46,330 nt of DNA from an uncultured Ruminococcus sp. (GCA_902776375.1 CACYPV010000030.1:1-46330), one strand, 5' to 3'. Shown: positions 15,245 to 23,826, counted from the stretch's first letter. Notes: generated by a model not told the origin, from the letters alone. A program made the numbers and translations.

Positions 15245-16951
15245 ATGAAAATCAAATACTTTTTAGCAGGACTGTTGTGCGTTTGCCTCGGCACGTCTAT
15301 GATGACAGCCTGCGCAAATCCACAGAGCGCTCAAAGCAGCGAGGCGCAAGAGGTCAAGACAGAAAAGCTCCACAAGCTGTATATCAGGGCTCCCAAGGAG
15401 TTTACCGAGCTGACAGTTATGTTTTCCTGCACCGGAAGCGGCAAAACAGCTGACGTCAAAATGACAAAAAGCGGCGAGGATGACACCTGCGCCATCTTCA
15501 GTTGCGAAGCCGACGTTAACCTTTATAATTTGGTGCGGGTCAAGAACGGTGAAAAGGAAGGTTTCGACGTAGCCTTCAACAGCTTTATAAGCGGCTGGAA
15601 TTTTGAAGATATGAAAAACCCGCTTCCGTATGTCGCGGGCACAAAGCCGAGTTATGATCCAAAGCTTGAGACGAAGGAGTTCAAGTTTGACGGCAGGGAT
15701 AAAAAGGTCTACATCTGGACTCCCGAGGATTATGACGAAAAGTCGGATGATAAATATTCCGTTATCTATATGTTTGACGGTCAGAGTATTCTGGCAAAGG
15801 GCGTAGACAATGGAATGGACAATGACGTTGTGTGCTGGAACGTCAGCGAAAGCGTAACGAGTATGATGTCCGTTACGGATAACAAGGCGATAATCGTCGG
15901 AATAACCAACAATGACGTATACAGAAACGACGAGCTTATCCCCGATTTGGGAGATATCAATACCGAGGGTGGGGATCCGAACATGGACCCGGACGAGTTC
16001 ACCCATAAACGCGGAAGCGCCTTTGCTGATTTTTTATGCGATACCGTTATGCCTTATGTTGAGGAAAACTACAACGTCTACACCGACGCTGAGCATACCT
16101 CTCTGGCGGGTTCCTCGCTGGGCGGACTCGAGACCTTCTATACGGTTTTGGCACATCCCGATAAGTTCGGCACCGGCGGCGTTATGTCGCCTACCTTTGA
16201 TATGTTCGCCGAAAAGGAATGGAAGGAATTTCTGAAAGATAAAACGGATATGAAAAACGCGCCGTTTTTGTACTTCTACGCCGGAGGATACTCATCGGAT
16301 AACGGCGATGTGACAATGGAAATGAACAACAGGCTCATCGAAAGCGGATACCCGAAGGATAAGCTTGTCTTCTGCAAATACGAGCCCGGCGAGCATTTGA
16401 TAGAGTATTGGAGAAGCATATATCCCGAGTTCTTGGAGGCTGCGTTCACACAGAACGTCTCGGCGCTCGAGACCGGCGTTCCCGTACAATACGAAGACAC
16501 CCGCGACCCTGTTGAGGAATACCTCGATGAAATGGGAATGGACATAAACGACTTTACGCCGGGATATGTTTATTATGATAACAGCGAGACAAAATGGGAT
16601 AAGGTCTACGCTTATTGGTGGGGCGGAATGTCCTTCAACAGCGTTACCAAGGACGCATATTATTTTGCCGAGTGGCCGGGATTTGAGATGGAGCGGATAG
16701 AAGGAAGCGATATCTACCGCGTCGTAGCACCCTTTGGCGTTACGGGAATCATCTTTGACTCGGGAGTTACCGACAGAGCGGTCGCCGAGGGCAAGACGGC
16801 GTATCAGACTACCGACCTGAAATACAGCGCCGATTTGATGGGCAAGGTCTATAAAATAGATCTGTCTGTCGAACCCTCGACCGACCCCGGAAAAATGAAA
16901 ACAAAGCACAGATATTCCGCGGGTAATTGGTCGGATTATCAGCAGAAATAA
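15245..16951 (+). CDS. lipoprotein esterase with starch-binding-like module
   Basis: This 568-aa secreted lipoprotein has a hydrophobic leader and the lipobox MTAC (lipidated Cys near residue 23). The middle (about 145-400) is an esterase D-like alpha/beta hydrolase: VYIWTPEDYD, VIYMFDGQS, the nucleophile elbow AGSSLGGLE and a late GEH histidine. The last 120 residues (YVYYDNSETKWDKVYAYWW, EWPGFEMERI) look like a CBM26-type starch-binding module, common in Ruminococcus enzymes. It probably cleaves an ester on a plant polysaccharide at the cell surface. AGGAGGG precedes the ATG at 15245; the ATG at 15203 overlaps the promoter and is rejected. Confidence 0.82.
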   Translation: MKIKYFLAGLLCVCLGTSMMTACANPQSAQSSEAQEVKTEKLHKLYIRAPKEFTELTVMFSCTGSGKTADVKMTKSGEDDTCAIFSCEADVNLYNLVRVKNGEKEGFDVAFNSFISGWNFEDMKNPLPYVAGTKPSYDPKLETKEFKFDGRDKKVYIWTPEDYDEKSDDKYSVIYMFDGQSILAKGVDNGMDNDVVCWNVSESVTSMMSVTDNKAIIVGITNNDVYRNDELIPDLGDINTEGGDPNMDPDEFTHKRGSAFADFLCDTVMPYVEENYNVYTDAEHTSLAGSSLGGLETFYTVLAHPDKFGTGGVMSPTFDMFAEKEWKEFLKDKTDMKNAPFLYFYAGGYSSDNGDVTMEMNNRLIESGYPKDKLVFCKYEPGEHLIEYWRSIYPEFLEAAFTQNVSALETGVPVQYEDTRDPVEEYLDEMGMDINDFTPGYVYYDNSETKWDKVYAYWWGGMSFNSVTKDAYYFAEWPGFEMERIEGSDIYRVVAPFGVTGIIFDSGVTDRAVAEGKTAYQTTDLKYSADLMGKVYKIDLSVEPSTDPGKMKTKHRYSAGNWSDYQQK

Positions 16952-17025
16952 AAAAACTATACCGTCAAAAGAGGCTGCCGCATTATGAACCGCACCACGT
17001 CAAGAGGACAGAGAAATAATTTTTT

Positions 17026-18099
17026 ATGTGTGATTTTAATTATGAAGCAATCGAAAACCAAATAGGCTATCCCTTCACAAACAAGAAATTGTTAAAACAG
17101 GCGTTTACACGGCGTTCCTATTCACAGGAACACGGCGGCGAAAACAACGAGGTCTTGGAGTTCTACGGCGACAAGGTTTTGGAGTTTATTGTAGGCAGAT
17201 TGTTTTCGGAATGGTATGGAGAAATACAAGAAAGCAACAGACCACAGACAAGAAGCGGCATTTACGCTTTTAATCAGCTCGAACCGAATGGTCAATATCA
17301 CTCTGATTACAATGAGGGAGAGTTAACAGAATTCCGAAAGCTGCTTGTCAGCCGGCAAACTCTTGCGCAAAGGATTTATGATTTGGATTTGGAAAGTTAC
17401 TTGCGGCTTGGAAAAGGTGACGAGAAGAACGGCGTTCGCGACAAAGATTCGGTCAAAGAGGATTTGTTTGAGGCGATACTCGGAGCGGTTGCGCTTGATT
17501 CAAAGTGGGATATCAAAAAGATGCAGGATGCGGTTGAAGTAATGCTTTGCCCCGGTCAGTTTTTGTTTGACGAAAATCATGTGCGTGGTATAACCCAGTG
17601 GACAATAGATGAATACGGTTGTGTGCCGGAAACTTGCTTTGACCGATATTGTCATCCTTATGCATTTTTGCAAGCCCCAGTGCCGAATTATTTTGCTAGG
17701 TGTGAATGCTATTTGACGCTTGGAGAATATGAATTCTCGTTTCGTGCTACAGGGGACTCGCGTGCAGAAGCAAGAGACAACGTATTCCGGTTTGCATACC
17801 AACATCTCAAAGAGAAAGGCTTGCTCCATTCCATCAAAGACGAGATCGAAGAACCAAGTGAAGCAATGGCGATCAATCAGCTCGAAATCCTTTCACGGCG
17901 CGGTTATTTTGATTTGCCAAAATATAAATACACCGAAACTCACGATAAGGACGGCAATCCGAAATGGCAGGTAACGTGTATGATCAATGGGTTTGACAAG
18001 GTGTTCAACGCAACTTCAACTTCAAAAAAAGCAGCAAAGAAAAAAGCGGCATTCAGAATGCTTAACTATGTTTTGGAGAACTATGACAAGGAGGATTAA
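17026..18099 (+). CDS. accessory RNase III with double-stranded RNA domains
   Basis: This 357-aa protein is considerably longer than housekeeping RNase III (about 225-230). The catalytic motif NEVLEFYGDKVLEF supplies E42, E45 and D49, and EDLFEAILGA supplies D147 and E150, so all four catalytic acids are present. A first dsRBD-like region spans about 185-270 (ECYLTLGEYEFSFRATGDSR). A second, clearer one spans about 285-352 and ends SKKAAKKKAAFRMLNYVL. It cleaves double-stranded RNA. No standard neighbours of the housekeeping copy (acpP, smc, ftsY) are here, so it is probably a second paralog. The start at 17026 has a weak ribosome site. The next small gene is coupled to its end. Confidence 0.85.
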   Translation: MCDFNYEAIENQIGYPFTNKKLLKQAFTRRSYSQEHGGENNEVLEFYGDKVLEFIVGRLFSEWYGEIQESNRPQTRSGIYAFNQLEPNGQYHSDYNEGELTEFRKLLVSRQTLAQRIYDLDLESYLRLGKGDEKNGVRDKDSVKEDLFEAILGAVALDSKWDIKKMQDAVEVMLCPGQFLFDENHVRGITQWTIDEYGCVPETCFDRYCHPYAFLQAPVPNYFARCECYLTLGEYEFSFRATGDSRAEARDNVFRFAYQHLKEKGLLHSIKDEIEEPSEAMAINQLEILSRRGYFDLPKYKYTETHDKDGNPKWQVTCMINGFDKVFNATSTSKKAAKKKAAFRMLNYVLENYDKED

Positions 18100-18101
18100 G
18101 T

Positions 18102-18359
18102 ATGTTTTTTGATATTTTTAAAGGCAAATTCGGCTTTAAGATGTCCGATGATATGGGAATGGACTCCGACGGCAATATGATGATGCGTGTAGGCGATAAC
18201 ATGGCGATGGACATGGACTCCGGTGAGCTGCATGATAACAATAACAGTTTCGGTTCTTCATGGGACGATGATGATAACAATAATGGTTTCGGTTCATCAT
18301 GGGATGACAATAACAACGGCTTCGGTTCATCGTGGGGCGATGACGACGATGATTGGTAA
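18102..18359 (+). CDS. small acidic repeat protein
   Basis: This 85-aa protein starts two bases after the RNase III stop, with AAGGAGG inside that gene, so they are coupled. The first 20 residues (MFFDIFKGKFGFKMSDDMGM) may fold. The rest is Met/Asp-rich and then contains three tandem copies of a FGSSWDD-type unit separated by Asn runs, ending DDDDDW. No family is recognised. Its strong negative charge and the coupling suggest an RNA-mimic or partner of the RNase III (inference). Confidence 0.7.
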   Translation: MFFDIFKGKFGFKMSDDMGMDSDGNMMMRVGDNMAMDMDSGELHDNNNSFGSSWDDDDNNNGFGSSWDDNNNGFGSSWGDDDDDW

Positions 18360-18377
18360 ATAAACGGTATATATTAT

Positions 18378-18406
18378 GCGGACAGCCTTGTGACTGCCCG
18401 CTTTTT
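18378..18406 (+). terminator. terminator of the RNase III operon
   Basis: GCGGACAG (18378-18385) pairs with CTGCCCGC (18394-18401) with one mismatch, followed by five Ts. Confidence 0.75.
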
Positions 18407-18532
18407 CTATGCCCATTTGCATAGGATTGTCAACTGATTATTTTGTGTGCAATATAACTATATGGTTTTAGCTCTCGCGTCGAGTGGTGCTGCTGTTTCG
18501 TCGTCCCCGATTTTGATACCGTATCCGGCGTA

Positions 18533-18706
18533 ATGCACACCTTGTTTATCTTGGAGGATTTATACAGCTTTCGCTTTACGCTTGAAAACTGCACATCCGA
18601 CAAACTGAAAATGGCAATTAACGAATGGCATAGGAAGCACGAAAGCTATACTAAAGGCGAAATCAGCAAAGAACAATACGACGATTGGAGACAAAACTAT
18701 AAATAG
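18533..18706 (+). pseudogene. short orphan frame, possible gene remnant
   Basis: A 57-codon frame begins MHTLFILEDLYSFRFTLEN and ends with a convincing protein-like tail (MAINEWHRKHESYTKGEISK, then EQYDDWRQNYK). The tail resembles C-terminal ends of proteins from conjugative elements, but I cannot name the family. No good ribosome site precedes it, and the frame stays open upstream for about 60 more bases, so it is likely the 3' end of a lost gene. The rest of 18407-18868 shows only a GCCGCCTT/AAGGCGGC hairpin at 18712-18731. Confidence 0.35.
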
Positions 18707-18868
18707 AAATCGCCGCCTTAAAAAAGGCGGCATAAGACATCTAATGAGTATAGATAAATAAAGGAATATGGAGCTCATTGCGAGATGAGGCGGATATGTT
18801 TCCAACGTATAATATGATCTCTATGACAATGGAACCTTTTTCGTTCGCCCACTCGTTCAGAGGTCGGG

Positions 18869-19249
18869 TTACGCCTGTTCCTGTTTCTTTTTATAATCCT
18901 CCAGCGCTGCCTGAATCGCTTCCTCGGCGAGTACGGAGCAGTGCATTTTGTAAGCCGGGAGACCGTCGAGGGCTTCGGCGACGGCTTTGTTAGTGAGCTG
19001 CATGGCGTCCTCCACGCGCTGACCCTTGATCAGCTCCGTCGCCATCGAGCTGGACGCTATCGCGCTGGCGCAGCCGAAGGTTTCAAACTTTACATCGGTG
19101 ATGATATCGTCGTTGATCTTCAAATACATTTTCATGATGTCGCCGCATTTGGCGTTGCCGACCTCGCCGATACCGTCCGCGTCCTCAATTACGCCCAGAT
19201 TGCGGGGCTGCAAGAAATGATCCATCACTTTATCGCTGTATAATGCCAT
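18869..19249 (-). CDS. iscU: Fe-S cluster scaffold IscU/NifU
   Basis: This 126-aa scaffold holds nascent Fe-S clusters made with sulfur from the desulfurase. The three ligand cysteines are in place: C35 (AKCGD, with the neighbouring Asp), C60 (FGCAS) and C104 (MHCSVLAEEA). Length and motifs match the NifU-like scaffold that clostridia pair with NifS. It lies 13 bases after nifS on the same strand and is surely co-transcribed. Confidence 0.95.
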   Translation of the reverse strand: MALYSDKVMDHFLQPRNLGVIEDADGIGEVGNAKCGDIMKMYLKINDDIITDVKFETFGCASAIASSSMATELIKGQRVEDAMQLTNKAVAEALDGLPAYKMHCSVLAEEAIQAALEDYKKKQEQA

Positions 19250-19262
19250 AGTAAAAATCCTC

Positions 19263-20453
19263 CTATTTCAAGATAAATTCCTTTTTGCCTTCCGTCAGAT
19301 CGCGCCAAACCGGTGAGAAGCTCCTGAGATGCGCCACTACCTCTTTGACGGATCCAATAATATAATCAGCTTGCTCGCGGGTAATATCCTCGCCGATACT
19401 AAGTCTTAATGAGCCGTGCGCTACATCGTGTATCCTGCCAATAGCAAGCAGCACATGACTCGGGTCGAGCGCGCCCGAGGTGCAGGCGCTGCCCGAGGAA
19501 GCGGAAATACCCTTTTGGTCAAGCAGGAGCAAAATTCCCTCGCCCTCGATTCCCTCAAAGCTGAAATTGACGTTGCCGGGGAGCCTTTGGGATGCGTCGC
19601 CGTTGAGCGCGCTGTGCGGTATCTCGGACAAGCCTTTGATAATATAGTCGCGGATCGCCGATATATGCGCGTTGTTTTGTTCCATGCTTGTGGCGGCTTC
19701 CTTCAGCGCGGCTGCCATCGCCATAATGCCGGGAAGATTCTCCGTTCCGGCGCGTTTGCCGCGCTCCTGTGCGCCGCCCTCAATCAGGTTTTGCAGGACG
19801 ATTCCCTTGCGCGCGTACAAAAAGCCCACGCCCTTGGGACCGTGGAATTTATGCGCCGAGGCGGAGAGCATGTCGATGTGCTGCGCCTTGACGTCGATCG
19901 GCAGATGACCGACCGCCTGAACCGCGTCGGTGTGGAAGAGAACGCCGTGCTTCCGGCAAATCTCGCCGATCTCGGCGATTGGCTGAATGGTGCCGATCTC
20001 GTTGTTGGCGGTCATGATCGTGACGAGGCAGGTGTCCTCGCGGATGGCGGCTTCCAATTCATCCAATATGATGATTCCGTTGTCATGAACGGGCAGGAGC
20101 GTGATTTCAAAGCCGTTCTTTTCAAGCTTATTCAGCATGTGGAGGATCGCGTGGTGCTCAAACGCGCTTGATATAATATGTGTTTTGCCCTGTTTCTTGC
20201 CGTTTAGTGCGGTGGTAAGCAGCGCCTGATTATCCGCTTCGCTGCCGCCCGAGGTAAAGATGATCTCACGTGGGCTCGCATTGATCACGGCGGCGATTTC
20301 CTCGCGCGCTTCCTCTAACTTTTCCTTCGCCTTCTGACCGATGGTGTACAGGCTCGACGGATTACCCCACCAATTCCGCATACCCTCTGTCATCGCCTCA
20401 ATAGCCGCCTCGCTCATTTTAGTGGTGGCGGCGTTGTCCGCGTATATTTGCAT
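19263..20453 (-). CDS. nifS: cysteine desulfurase NifS/IscS
   Basis: This 396-aa PLP enzyme releases sulfur from cysteine for Fe-S assembly. It shows YADNAATTKM at the start, the PLP-binding lysine K202 in SASAHKFHGPKGVG and the persulfide cysteine C324 in SSGSACTSG. It shares a strong promoter with iscU and is divergent from an Rrf2 regulator. Clostridial nifS-nifU pairs serve general Fe-S biogenesis. About 120 bases of structured leader precede the ATG. Confidence 0.95.
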   Translation of the reverse strand: MQIYADNAATTKMSEAAIEAMTEGMRNWWGNPSSLYTIGQKAKEKLEEAREEIAAVINASPREIIFTSGGSEADNQALLTTALNGKKQGKTHIISSAFEHHAILHMLNKLEKNGFEITLLPVHDNGIIILDELEAAIREDTCLVTIMTANNEIGTIQPIAEIGEICRKHGVLFHTDAVQAVGHLPIDVKAQHIDMLSASAHKFHGPKGVGFLYARKGIVLQNLIEGGAQERGKRAGTENLPGIMAMAAALKEAATSMEQNNAHISAIRDYIIKGLSEIPHSALNGDASQRLPGNVNFSFEGIEGEGILLLLDQKGISASSGSACTSGALDPSHVLLAIGRIHDVAHGSLRLSIGEDITREQADYIIGSVKEVVAHLRSFSPVWRDLTEGKKEFILK

Positions 20454-20489
20454 GATGTCAACTCCTTGGTTGTGATAACTACGGATTCT

Positions 20490-20555
20490 ATTATAACCAT
20501 CATTACAAAGAAATGATGGTTATAATCAGCCATCGCTCTTGCCGCAAAGCGGCAA
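20490..20555 (-). promoter_or_regulatory. structured leader of nifS-iscU
   Basis: Within the nifS 5' leader, two strong hairpins can form. One is a 15-bp perfect inverted repeat (20490-20504 with 20512-20526). The other is TTGCCGC/GCGGCAA (20539-20545 with 20549-20555) with a 3-base loop, extended by GCTC/GAGC. Neither ends in a T tract on the minus strand. They could act as an RNA control element or an operator. Confidence 0.5.
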
Positions 20556-20575
20556 ATCGAGCGGGCAATATAAAT

Positions 20576-20609
20576 ATTATAATCATATTCGCCTACCGTG
20601 TCAATAGGT
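20576..20609 (-). promoter_or_regulatory. nifS-iscU promoter with CCTA-N9-TAGG operator
   Basis: On the minus strand TTGACA (20599-20604) and TATAAT (20576-20581), both consensus, are 17 bases apart. The inverted repeat CCTA-N9-TAGG (20592-20608) overlaps the -35 box, a position suited to repression. The same motif recurs at 25370 and 30668. Confidence 0.8.
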
Positions 20610-20622
20610 AAATAACAAAAAC

Positions 20623-20655
20623 TTGATTTTTCCATTAATCCTATGTTATAATAGG
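20623..20655 (+). promoter_or_regulatory. promoter of the first Rrf2 gene
   Basis: TTGATT (20623-20628) and TATAAT (20647-20652) are 18 bases apart. The -10 sits within the inverted repeat CCTAT-N6-ATAGG (20640-20655). The 13-base block TGTTATAATAGGG is identical at the second Rrf2 promoter, suggesting autoregulation. Confidence 0.75.
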
Positions 20656-20774
20656 GCGAAATGTGCCGGTGGGCACTTTATGCGTCTTTGGAACACTTTT
20701 TATTATTGCGAACCTTCATCAACGGCGCACCGAAAAGTTTGATTATTTGATTACTTGTGGAGGAGTGAAAACCT

Positions 20775-21170
20775 ATGATTTCATCTAAAGGACGTTACGC
20801 GCTGAGGGTGATGATCGACCTCGCGCGGCAGAACAGCGACGGCTATGTGCCGCTGAAGGAGATCGCCGAGCGGCAGGGCATCTCCAAAAAATATCTGGAG
20901 ATCATCGCCAAGGAGCTTGTCAGCGCGAAGCTTCTCAAAGGAGTAAGCGGCAAGGGCGGCGGATACAAGCTGAGCCGCAAGCCTGAGGAATATCCTGTCG
21001 GCGAGATTTTAGATGTGATGGAAAACTCGATGGCGGTCGTGTCCTGCCTTGAAAACGGCGCGGAGGTGTGCCCCAGAGCTGCCGAGTGCGATACCCTTCC
21101 GATGTGGTCGGAGCTGAATAATCTTATCCATGATTTCCTCTATTCAAAAAAGTTATCGGATCTTCTGTAA
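20775..21170 (+). CDS. Rrf2-family regulator 1 (IscR-like)
   Basis: This 131-aa winged-helix regulator opens MISSKGRYALRVMIDLARQ and has the recognition wing LLKGVSGKGGGYKLSR. Three cysteines lie near the C-terminal third in SCLENGAEVCPRAAEC, a spacing (C-x7-C-x5-C) suited to Fe-S binding as in IscR. It is divergent from nifS-iscU, so Fe-S-responsive control of that operon is likely. GGAGGAGTG precedes the ATG. An alternative is a CymR-type sulfur regulator; the second Rrf2 protein is a paralog. Confidence 0.88.
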   Translation: MISSKGRYALRVMIDLARQNSDGYVPLKEIAERQGISKKYLEIIAKELVSAKLLKGVSGKGGGYKLSRKPEEYPVGEILDVMENSMAVVSCLENGAEVCPRAAECDTLPMWSELNNLIHDFLYSKKLSDLL

Positions 21171-21190
21171 CATGGAACCGGAAACAACAA

Positions 21191-21226
21191 AGCCCTCTTT
21201 CTCGTTTTGCTGTGAGAAAGAGGGCT
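21191..21226. terminator. bidirectional terminator
   Basis: AGCCCTCTTTCTC (21191-21203) pairs with GAGAAAGAGGGCT (21214-21226), thirteen perfect pairs, between the convergent Rrf2 and cysK genes. Confidence 0.8.
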
Positions 21227-21247
21227 GTCATTTTCATTCTGTGATTA

Positions 21248-22180
21248 TCAGTCTGCAAAAAGGGGCGTCGAGAGATAACGGTCGCCTGTGTCGGGGAGGA
21301 TGACGACAATGGTCTTGCCCTTGTTTTCCGGACGCTTGGCAAGCTCGATCGCCGCGAATGTCGCTGCTCCGGATGAAATGCCTACCAATACGCCTTCGCT
21401 TCTGCCAATCAGCTTGCCGGTCGCAAAGGCGTCCTCGTTGGAAACGGGAATGATCTCGTCGTAAATATCGGTGTTGAGCACGTCGGGAACGAAGCCTGCG
21501 CCGATACCCTGAATTTTATGTGCGCCTGCGACGCCCTTGGAAAGAACGGGAGATGTCTCCGGCTCAACAGCGACAACCTTTACATCGGGCTTCTGTGATT
21601 TCAGATATTCGCCCGTGCCGGTCACGGTACCGCCGGTGCCGACGCCCGCTACAAGGAAATCCACCTCGCCGTCGGTGTCCTCCCAAATTTCGGGACCTGT
21701 CGTCGCCCTGTGAACGGCGGGGTTCGCGGGATTGACGAACTGACCGGGAATAAAGCTGTTCTCGATTTCCTTAGAAAGCTCCTCAGCTTTGGCGATAGCG
21801 CCCTTCATACCCTTGGTGCCGTCGGTGAGTACAAGCTCTGCGCCGTATGCCTTCATCAACTGGCGGCGCTCAACGCTCATCGTCTCGGGCATAGTGATGA
21901 TCAGTCTGTAACCCTTTGCTGCGGCGACGGAAGCGAGTCCGATTCCTGTGTTGCCCGATGTCGGTTCGATCAAAACGCTGCCGGGTTTGATAAGACCCTT
22001 GCTTTCCGCGTCCTCGATCATCGCCTTTGCGATCCTATCCTTGACGCTGCCGGCAGGATTGAAGTATTCGAGTTTTGCGACGATTTTCGCCTGCAAGCCG
22101 AGTTCCTTCTCGATGTGCGTCAATTCAAGCAAAGGGGTTTTGCCAATCAATTGGTCTGCTGTTTGATAAATCTTACTCAT
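21248..22180 (-). CDS. cysK: cysteine synthase A (copy 1)
   Basis: This 310-aa PLP enzyme makes cysteine from O-acetylserine and sulfide. The PLP lysine is K47 in NPAGSVKDR, the substrate loop is [10 protein letters not shown], and the glycine-rich phosphate cup is [10 protein letters not shown]. In Bacillus CysK also binds CymR to form the repressor; here cysK is divergent from an Rrf2 gene, which fits that pairing. GGAGG lies in the short leader. It shares most motifs with cysK2 at 30783. Confidence 0.97.
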   Translation of the reverse strand: MSKIYQTADQLIGKTPLLELTHIEKELGLQAKIVAKLEYFNPAGSVKDRIAKAMIEDAESKGLIKPGSVLIEPTSGNTGIGLASVAAAKGYRLIITMPETMSVERRQLMKAYGAELVLTDGTKGMKGAIAKAEELSKEIENSFIPGQFVNPANPAVHRATTGPEIWEDTDGEVDFLVAGVGTGGTVTGTGEYLKSQKPDVKVVAVEPETSPVLSKGVAGAHKIQGIGAGFVPDVLNTDIYDEIIPVSNEDAFATGKLIGRSEGVLVGISSGAATFAAIELAKRPENKGKTIVVILPDTGDRYLSTPLFAD

Positions 22181-22237
22181 AATGATTGCCTCCTAAAATT
22201 ATAACCTATAAAAGAAGTATGTTAGTGGAATGGCTAT

Positions 22238-22266
22238 ATCATACTCCTCATTTTTGAATTTGTCAA
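22238..22266 (-). promoter_or_regulatory. cysK promoter
   Basis: On the minus strand TTGACA (22261-22266) and TATGAT (22238-22243) are 17 bases apart, just upstream of cysK. Confidence 0.75.
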
Positions 22267-22286
22267 TAGAAAATTTGAAAAAAGTC

Positions 22287-22318
22287 TTGAAAACATATCA
22301 ACATACTGTTATAATAGG
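22287..22318 (+). promoter_or_regulatory. promoter of the second Rrf2 gene
   Basis: TTGAAA (22287-22292) and TATAAT (22310-22315) are 17 bases apart. The block TGTTATAATAGGG over the -10 is identical to that of the first Rrf2 gene. Confidence 0.75.
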
Positions 22319-22336
22319 GAAACGGAGGCGATAAAG

Positions 22337-22762
22337 ATGTTGATTTCAACAAAAGGACGTTACGCGCTTCGTGTCCTGATCGATATGGCGGAACACAGCG
22401 GAAACGAATATATAAAATTAAAAGATATAGCGGATCGGCAGGAGATTTCCGAAAAGTATTTGGAGAGCATTGTCAAGCAGCTTGTCCTGAATAAAATCGT
22501 GACCGGCTTACGCGGTAAGGGTGGCGGCTACAAATTAGCAAAAGCACCTGATGAAATCATTGTCGGCGAGGTGCTGCGTTTTATGGAGGGCAGTCTTGCG
22601 CCTGTTGCTTGTTTAGAGGACGCGCCCTGTCCGCGTACTGCCGAGTGCCGAACGCTTGAGTTTTGGCGCGGTCTTGATGAAACGATCCGCCGTTACACCG
22701 ACAGCTTTACCGTTGCGGATCTAACACGCACGGATAATGCGGGCTTTGATTACATAATTTAG
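22337..22762 (+). CDS. cymR: Rrf2-family regulator 2 (CymR-like)
   Basis: This 141-aa Rrf2 protein (MLISTKGRYALRVLIDMAEH) has the wing VTGLRGKGGGYKLAK. Its cysteines are CLEDAPCPRTAEC, closer together than in regulator 1 (C-x5-C-x5-C), and it has a 15-residue tail. Divergent placement from cysK and co-directional placement with a LysR gene point to control of cysteine synthesis, as for CymR. GGAGGCG precedes the ATG. The symbol is by context and needs binding data. Confidence 0.8.
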   Translation: MLISTKGRYALRVLIDMAEHSGNEYIKLKDIADRQEISEKYLESIVKQLVLNKIVTGLRGKGGGYKLAKAPDEIIVGEVLRFMEGSLAPVACLEDAPCPRTAECRTLEFWRGLDETIRRYTDSFTVADLTRTDNAGFDYII

Positions 22763-22773
22763 GATGATTTGAG

Positions 22774-23706
22774 ATGACGATTCAACAACTGAGATATGTC
22801 ATTGTTATTTGCGAGGAAGGCTCGCTTAACAAGGCTTCGGAGCAGCTATATATCGCACAGCCGTCTTTGACAAGCGCCGTACAGGAGCTTGAAAAGGAGC
22901 TCGGTATCACGATTTTTAACCGCGGCGGCAGAGGCGTCACGCCGACAAACGACGGCTTGGAGTTCATTCGCTATGCGCGCGAGGTGCTGTCGCAGTATGA
23001 TAATCTGCTTGAAAAATACGGCAAAAACGGAAATCTGAAAAAGAAGTTCGGCATCTCCACCCAGCATTATTCCTTTGCGGTCAAGAGCTTTGTCGAAATG
23101 GTAAAGCACTTCGGAACGGACGAGTATGAATTTGCAATACGCGAAACGATGACACGCAACGTAATTGACGACGTTGCGGGTGGCAAAAGCGAAATAGGTA
23201 TATTATATCTGAACGACTTCAACCGTAAGCCGCTGGAAAAGCTGCTGAAATCAAACGGCTTGGTTTTCACGCCGCTGACCGAGTGCAACGCTTATGTATA
23301 CTTATGGAAGGGTCATCCGCTTGCGGGCAGAGCCTCAATTAAATTTGATGACCTGAAGGAGTATCCGTGTCTTTCATTCGAGCAGGGCGACAAGGGTTCG
23401 TTCTATTACGCCGAGGAGATACTCAGCACAAACGAGTACCCCAAGACGATAAAGGCGACCGACAGAGCGACTATGCTCAACCTGATGATCGGGCTGAACG
23501 GCTACACCCTTTGCTCCGGCGTTATCAGCGAGGAGCTCAACGGCTCGGATTATCTGGCGGTACCGTTTGAACCCGACGACGATAGCGCGGCAAGCAACAT
23601 GGTCATTGGCTATATTTCAAAGAAAAATCTGCTGTTGAGCCATATCGCTCAGCTGTATGTCAATGAGCTTGACAACTACCTGAAAGACTATCAGGAGAAT
23701 CATTAA
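22774..23706 (+). CDS. LysR-family regulator (CysL/CysB-like)
   Basis: This 310-aa protein has a standard LysR helix-turn-helix (MTIQQLRYVIVICEEGSLNK, then SEQLYIAQPSLTSAVQELE) and a C-terminal sensor domain (about 90-300) with FEQGDKGSFYYAE. It starts 11 bases after the Rrf2 stop and shares its transcript, ending at the hairpin at 23715. The sulfur context suggests sensing of O-acetylserine or a related metabolite and control of the neighbouring metY or cys genes (inference). Confidence 0.88.
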   Translation: MTIQQLRYVIVICEEGSLNKASEQLYIAQPSLTSAVQELEKELGITIFNRGGRGVTPTNDGLEFIRYAREVLSQYDNLLEKYGKNGNLKKKFGISTQHYSFAVKSFVEMVKHFGTDEYEFAIRETMTRNVIDDVAGGKSEIGILYLNDFNRKPLEKLLKSNGLVFTPLTECNAYVYLWKGHPLAGRASIKFDDLKEYPCLSFEQGDKGSFYYAEEILSTNEYPKTIKATDRATMLNLMIGLNGYTLCSGVISEELNGSDYLAVPFEPDDDSAASNMVIGYISKKNLLLSHIAQLYVNELDNYLKDYQENH

Positions 23707-23714
23707 TAATTCAC

Positions 23715-23759
23715 ATATACCCGAGTTATAGATTCAATCTATACCCGGGTATATTTTTT
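23715..23759 (+). terminator. terminator of the Rrf2-LysR operon
   Basis: A long hairpin with outer stem ATATACCCG (23715-23723) / CGGGTATAT (23746-23754) and inner ATAGAT/ATCTAT is followed by a run of Ts. Its 3' arm contains the perfect palindrome TATACCCGGGTATA (23740-23753), so it could also be an operator for metY. Confidence 0.75.
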
Positions 23760-23764
23760 GTGTA

Positions 23765-23795
23765 TTGGACAAAACCTATCTGTTTGGTATATAAT
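23765..23795 (+). promoter_or_regulatory. metY promoter
   Basis: TTGGAC (23765-23770) pairs with TATATA (23788-23793, 17-base spacing) or TATAAT (23790-23795, 19). The TATTGGACAA -35 context is the same as at the 36212 promoter. Confidence 0.6.
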
Positions 23796-23826
23796 GCAAT
23801 CAGCAAAAACAAAGGAGACGAAAGTC

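Noticed and set aside
20414-20635. Minus-strand frame covering the nifS leader
   Set aside because: It starts upstream of the nifS promoter and consists mainly of translated hairpin sequence; no good ribosome site.
23740-23753. TATACCCGGGTATA as a definite metY operator
   Set aside because: It is also the 3' arm of a long hairpin with a T tract, so termination explains it; an operator role is only possible.
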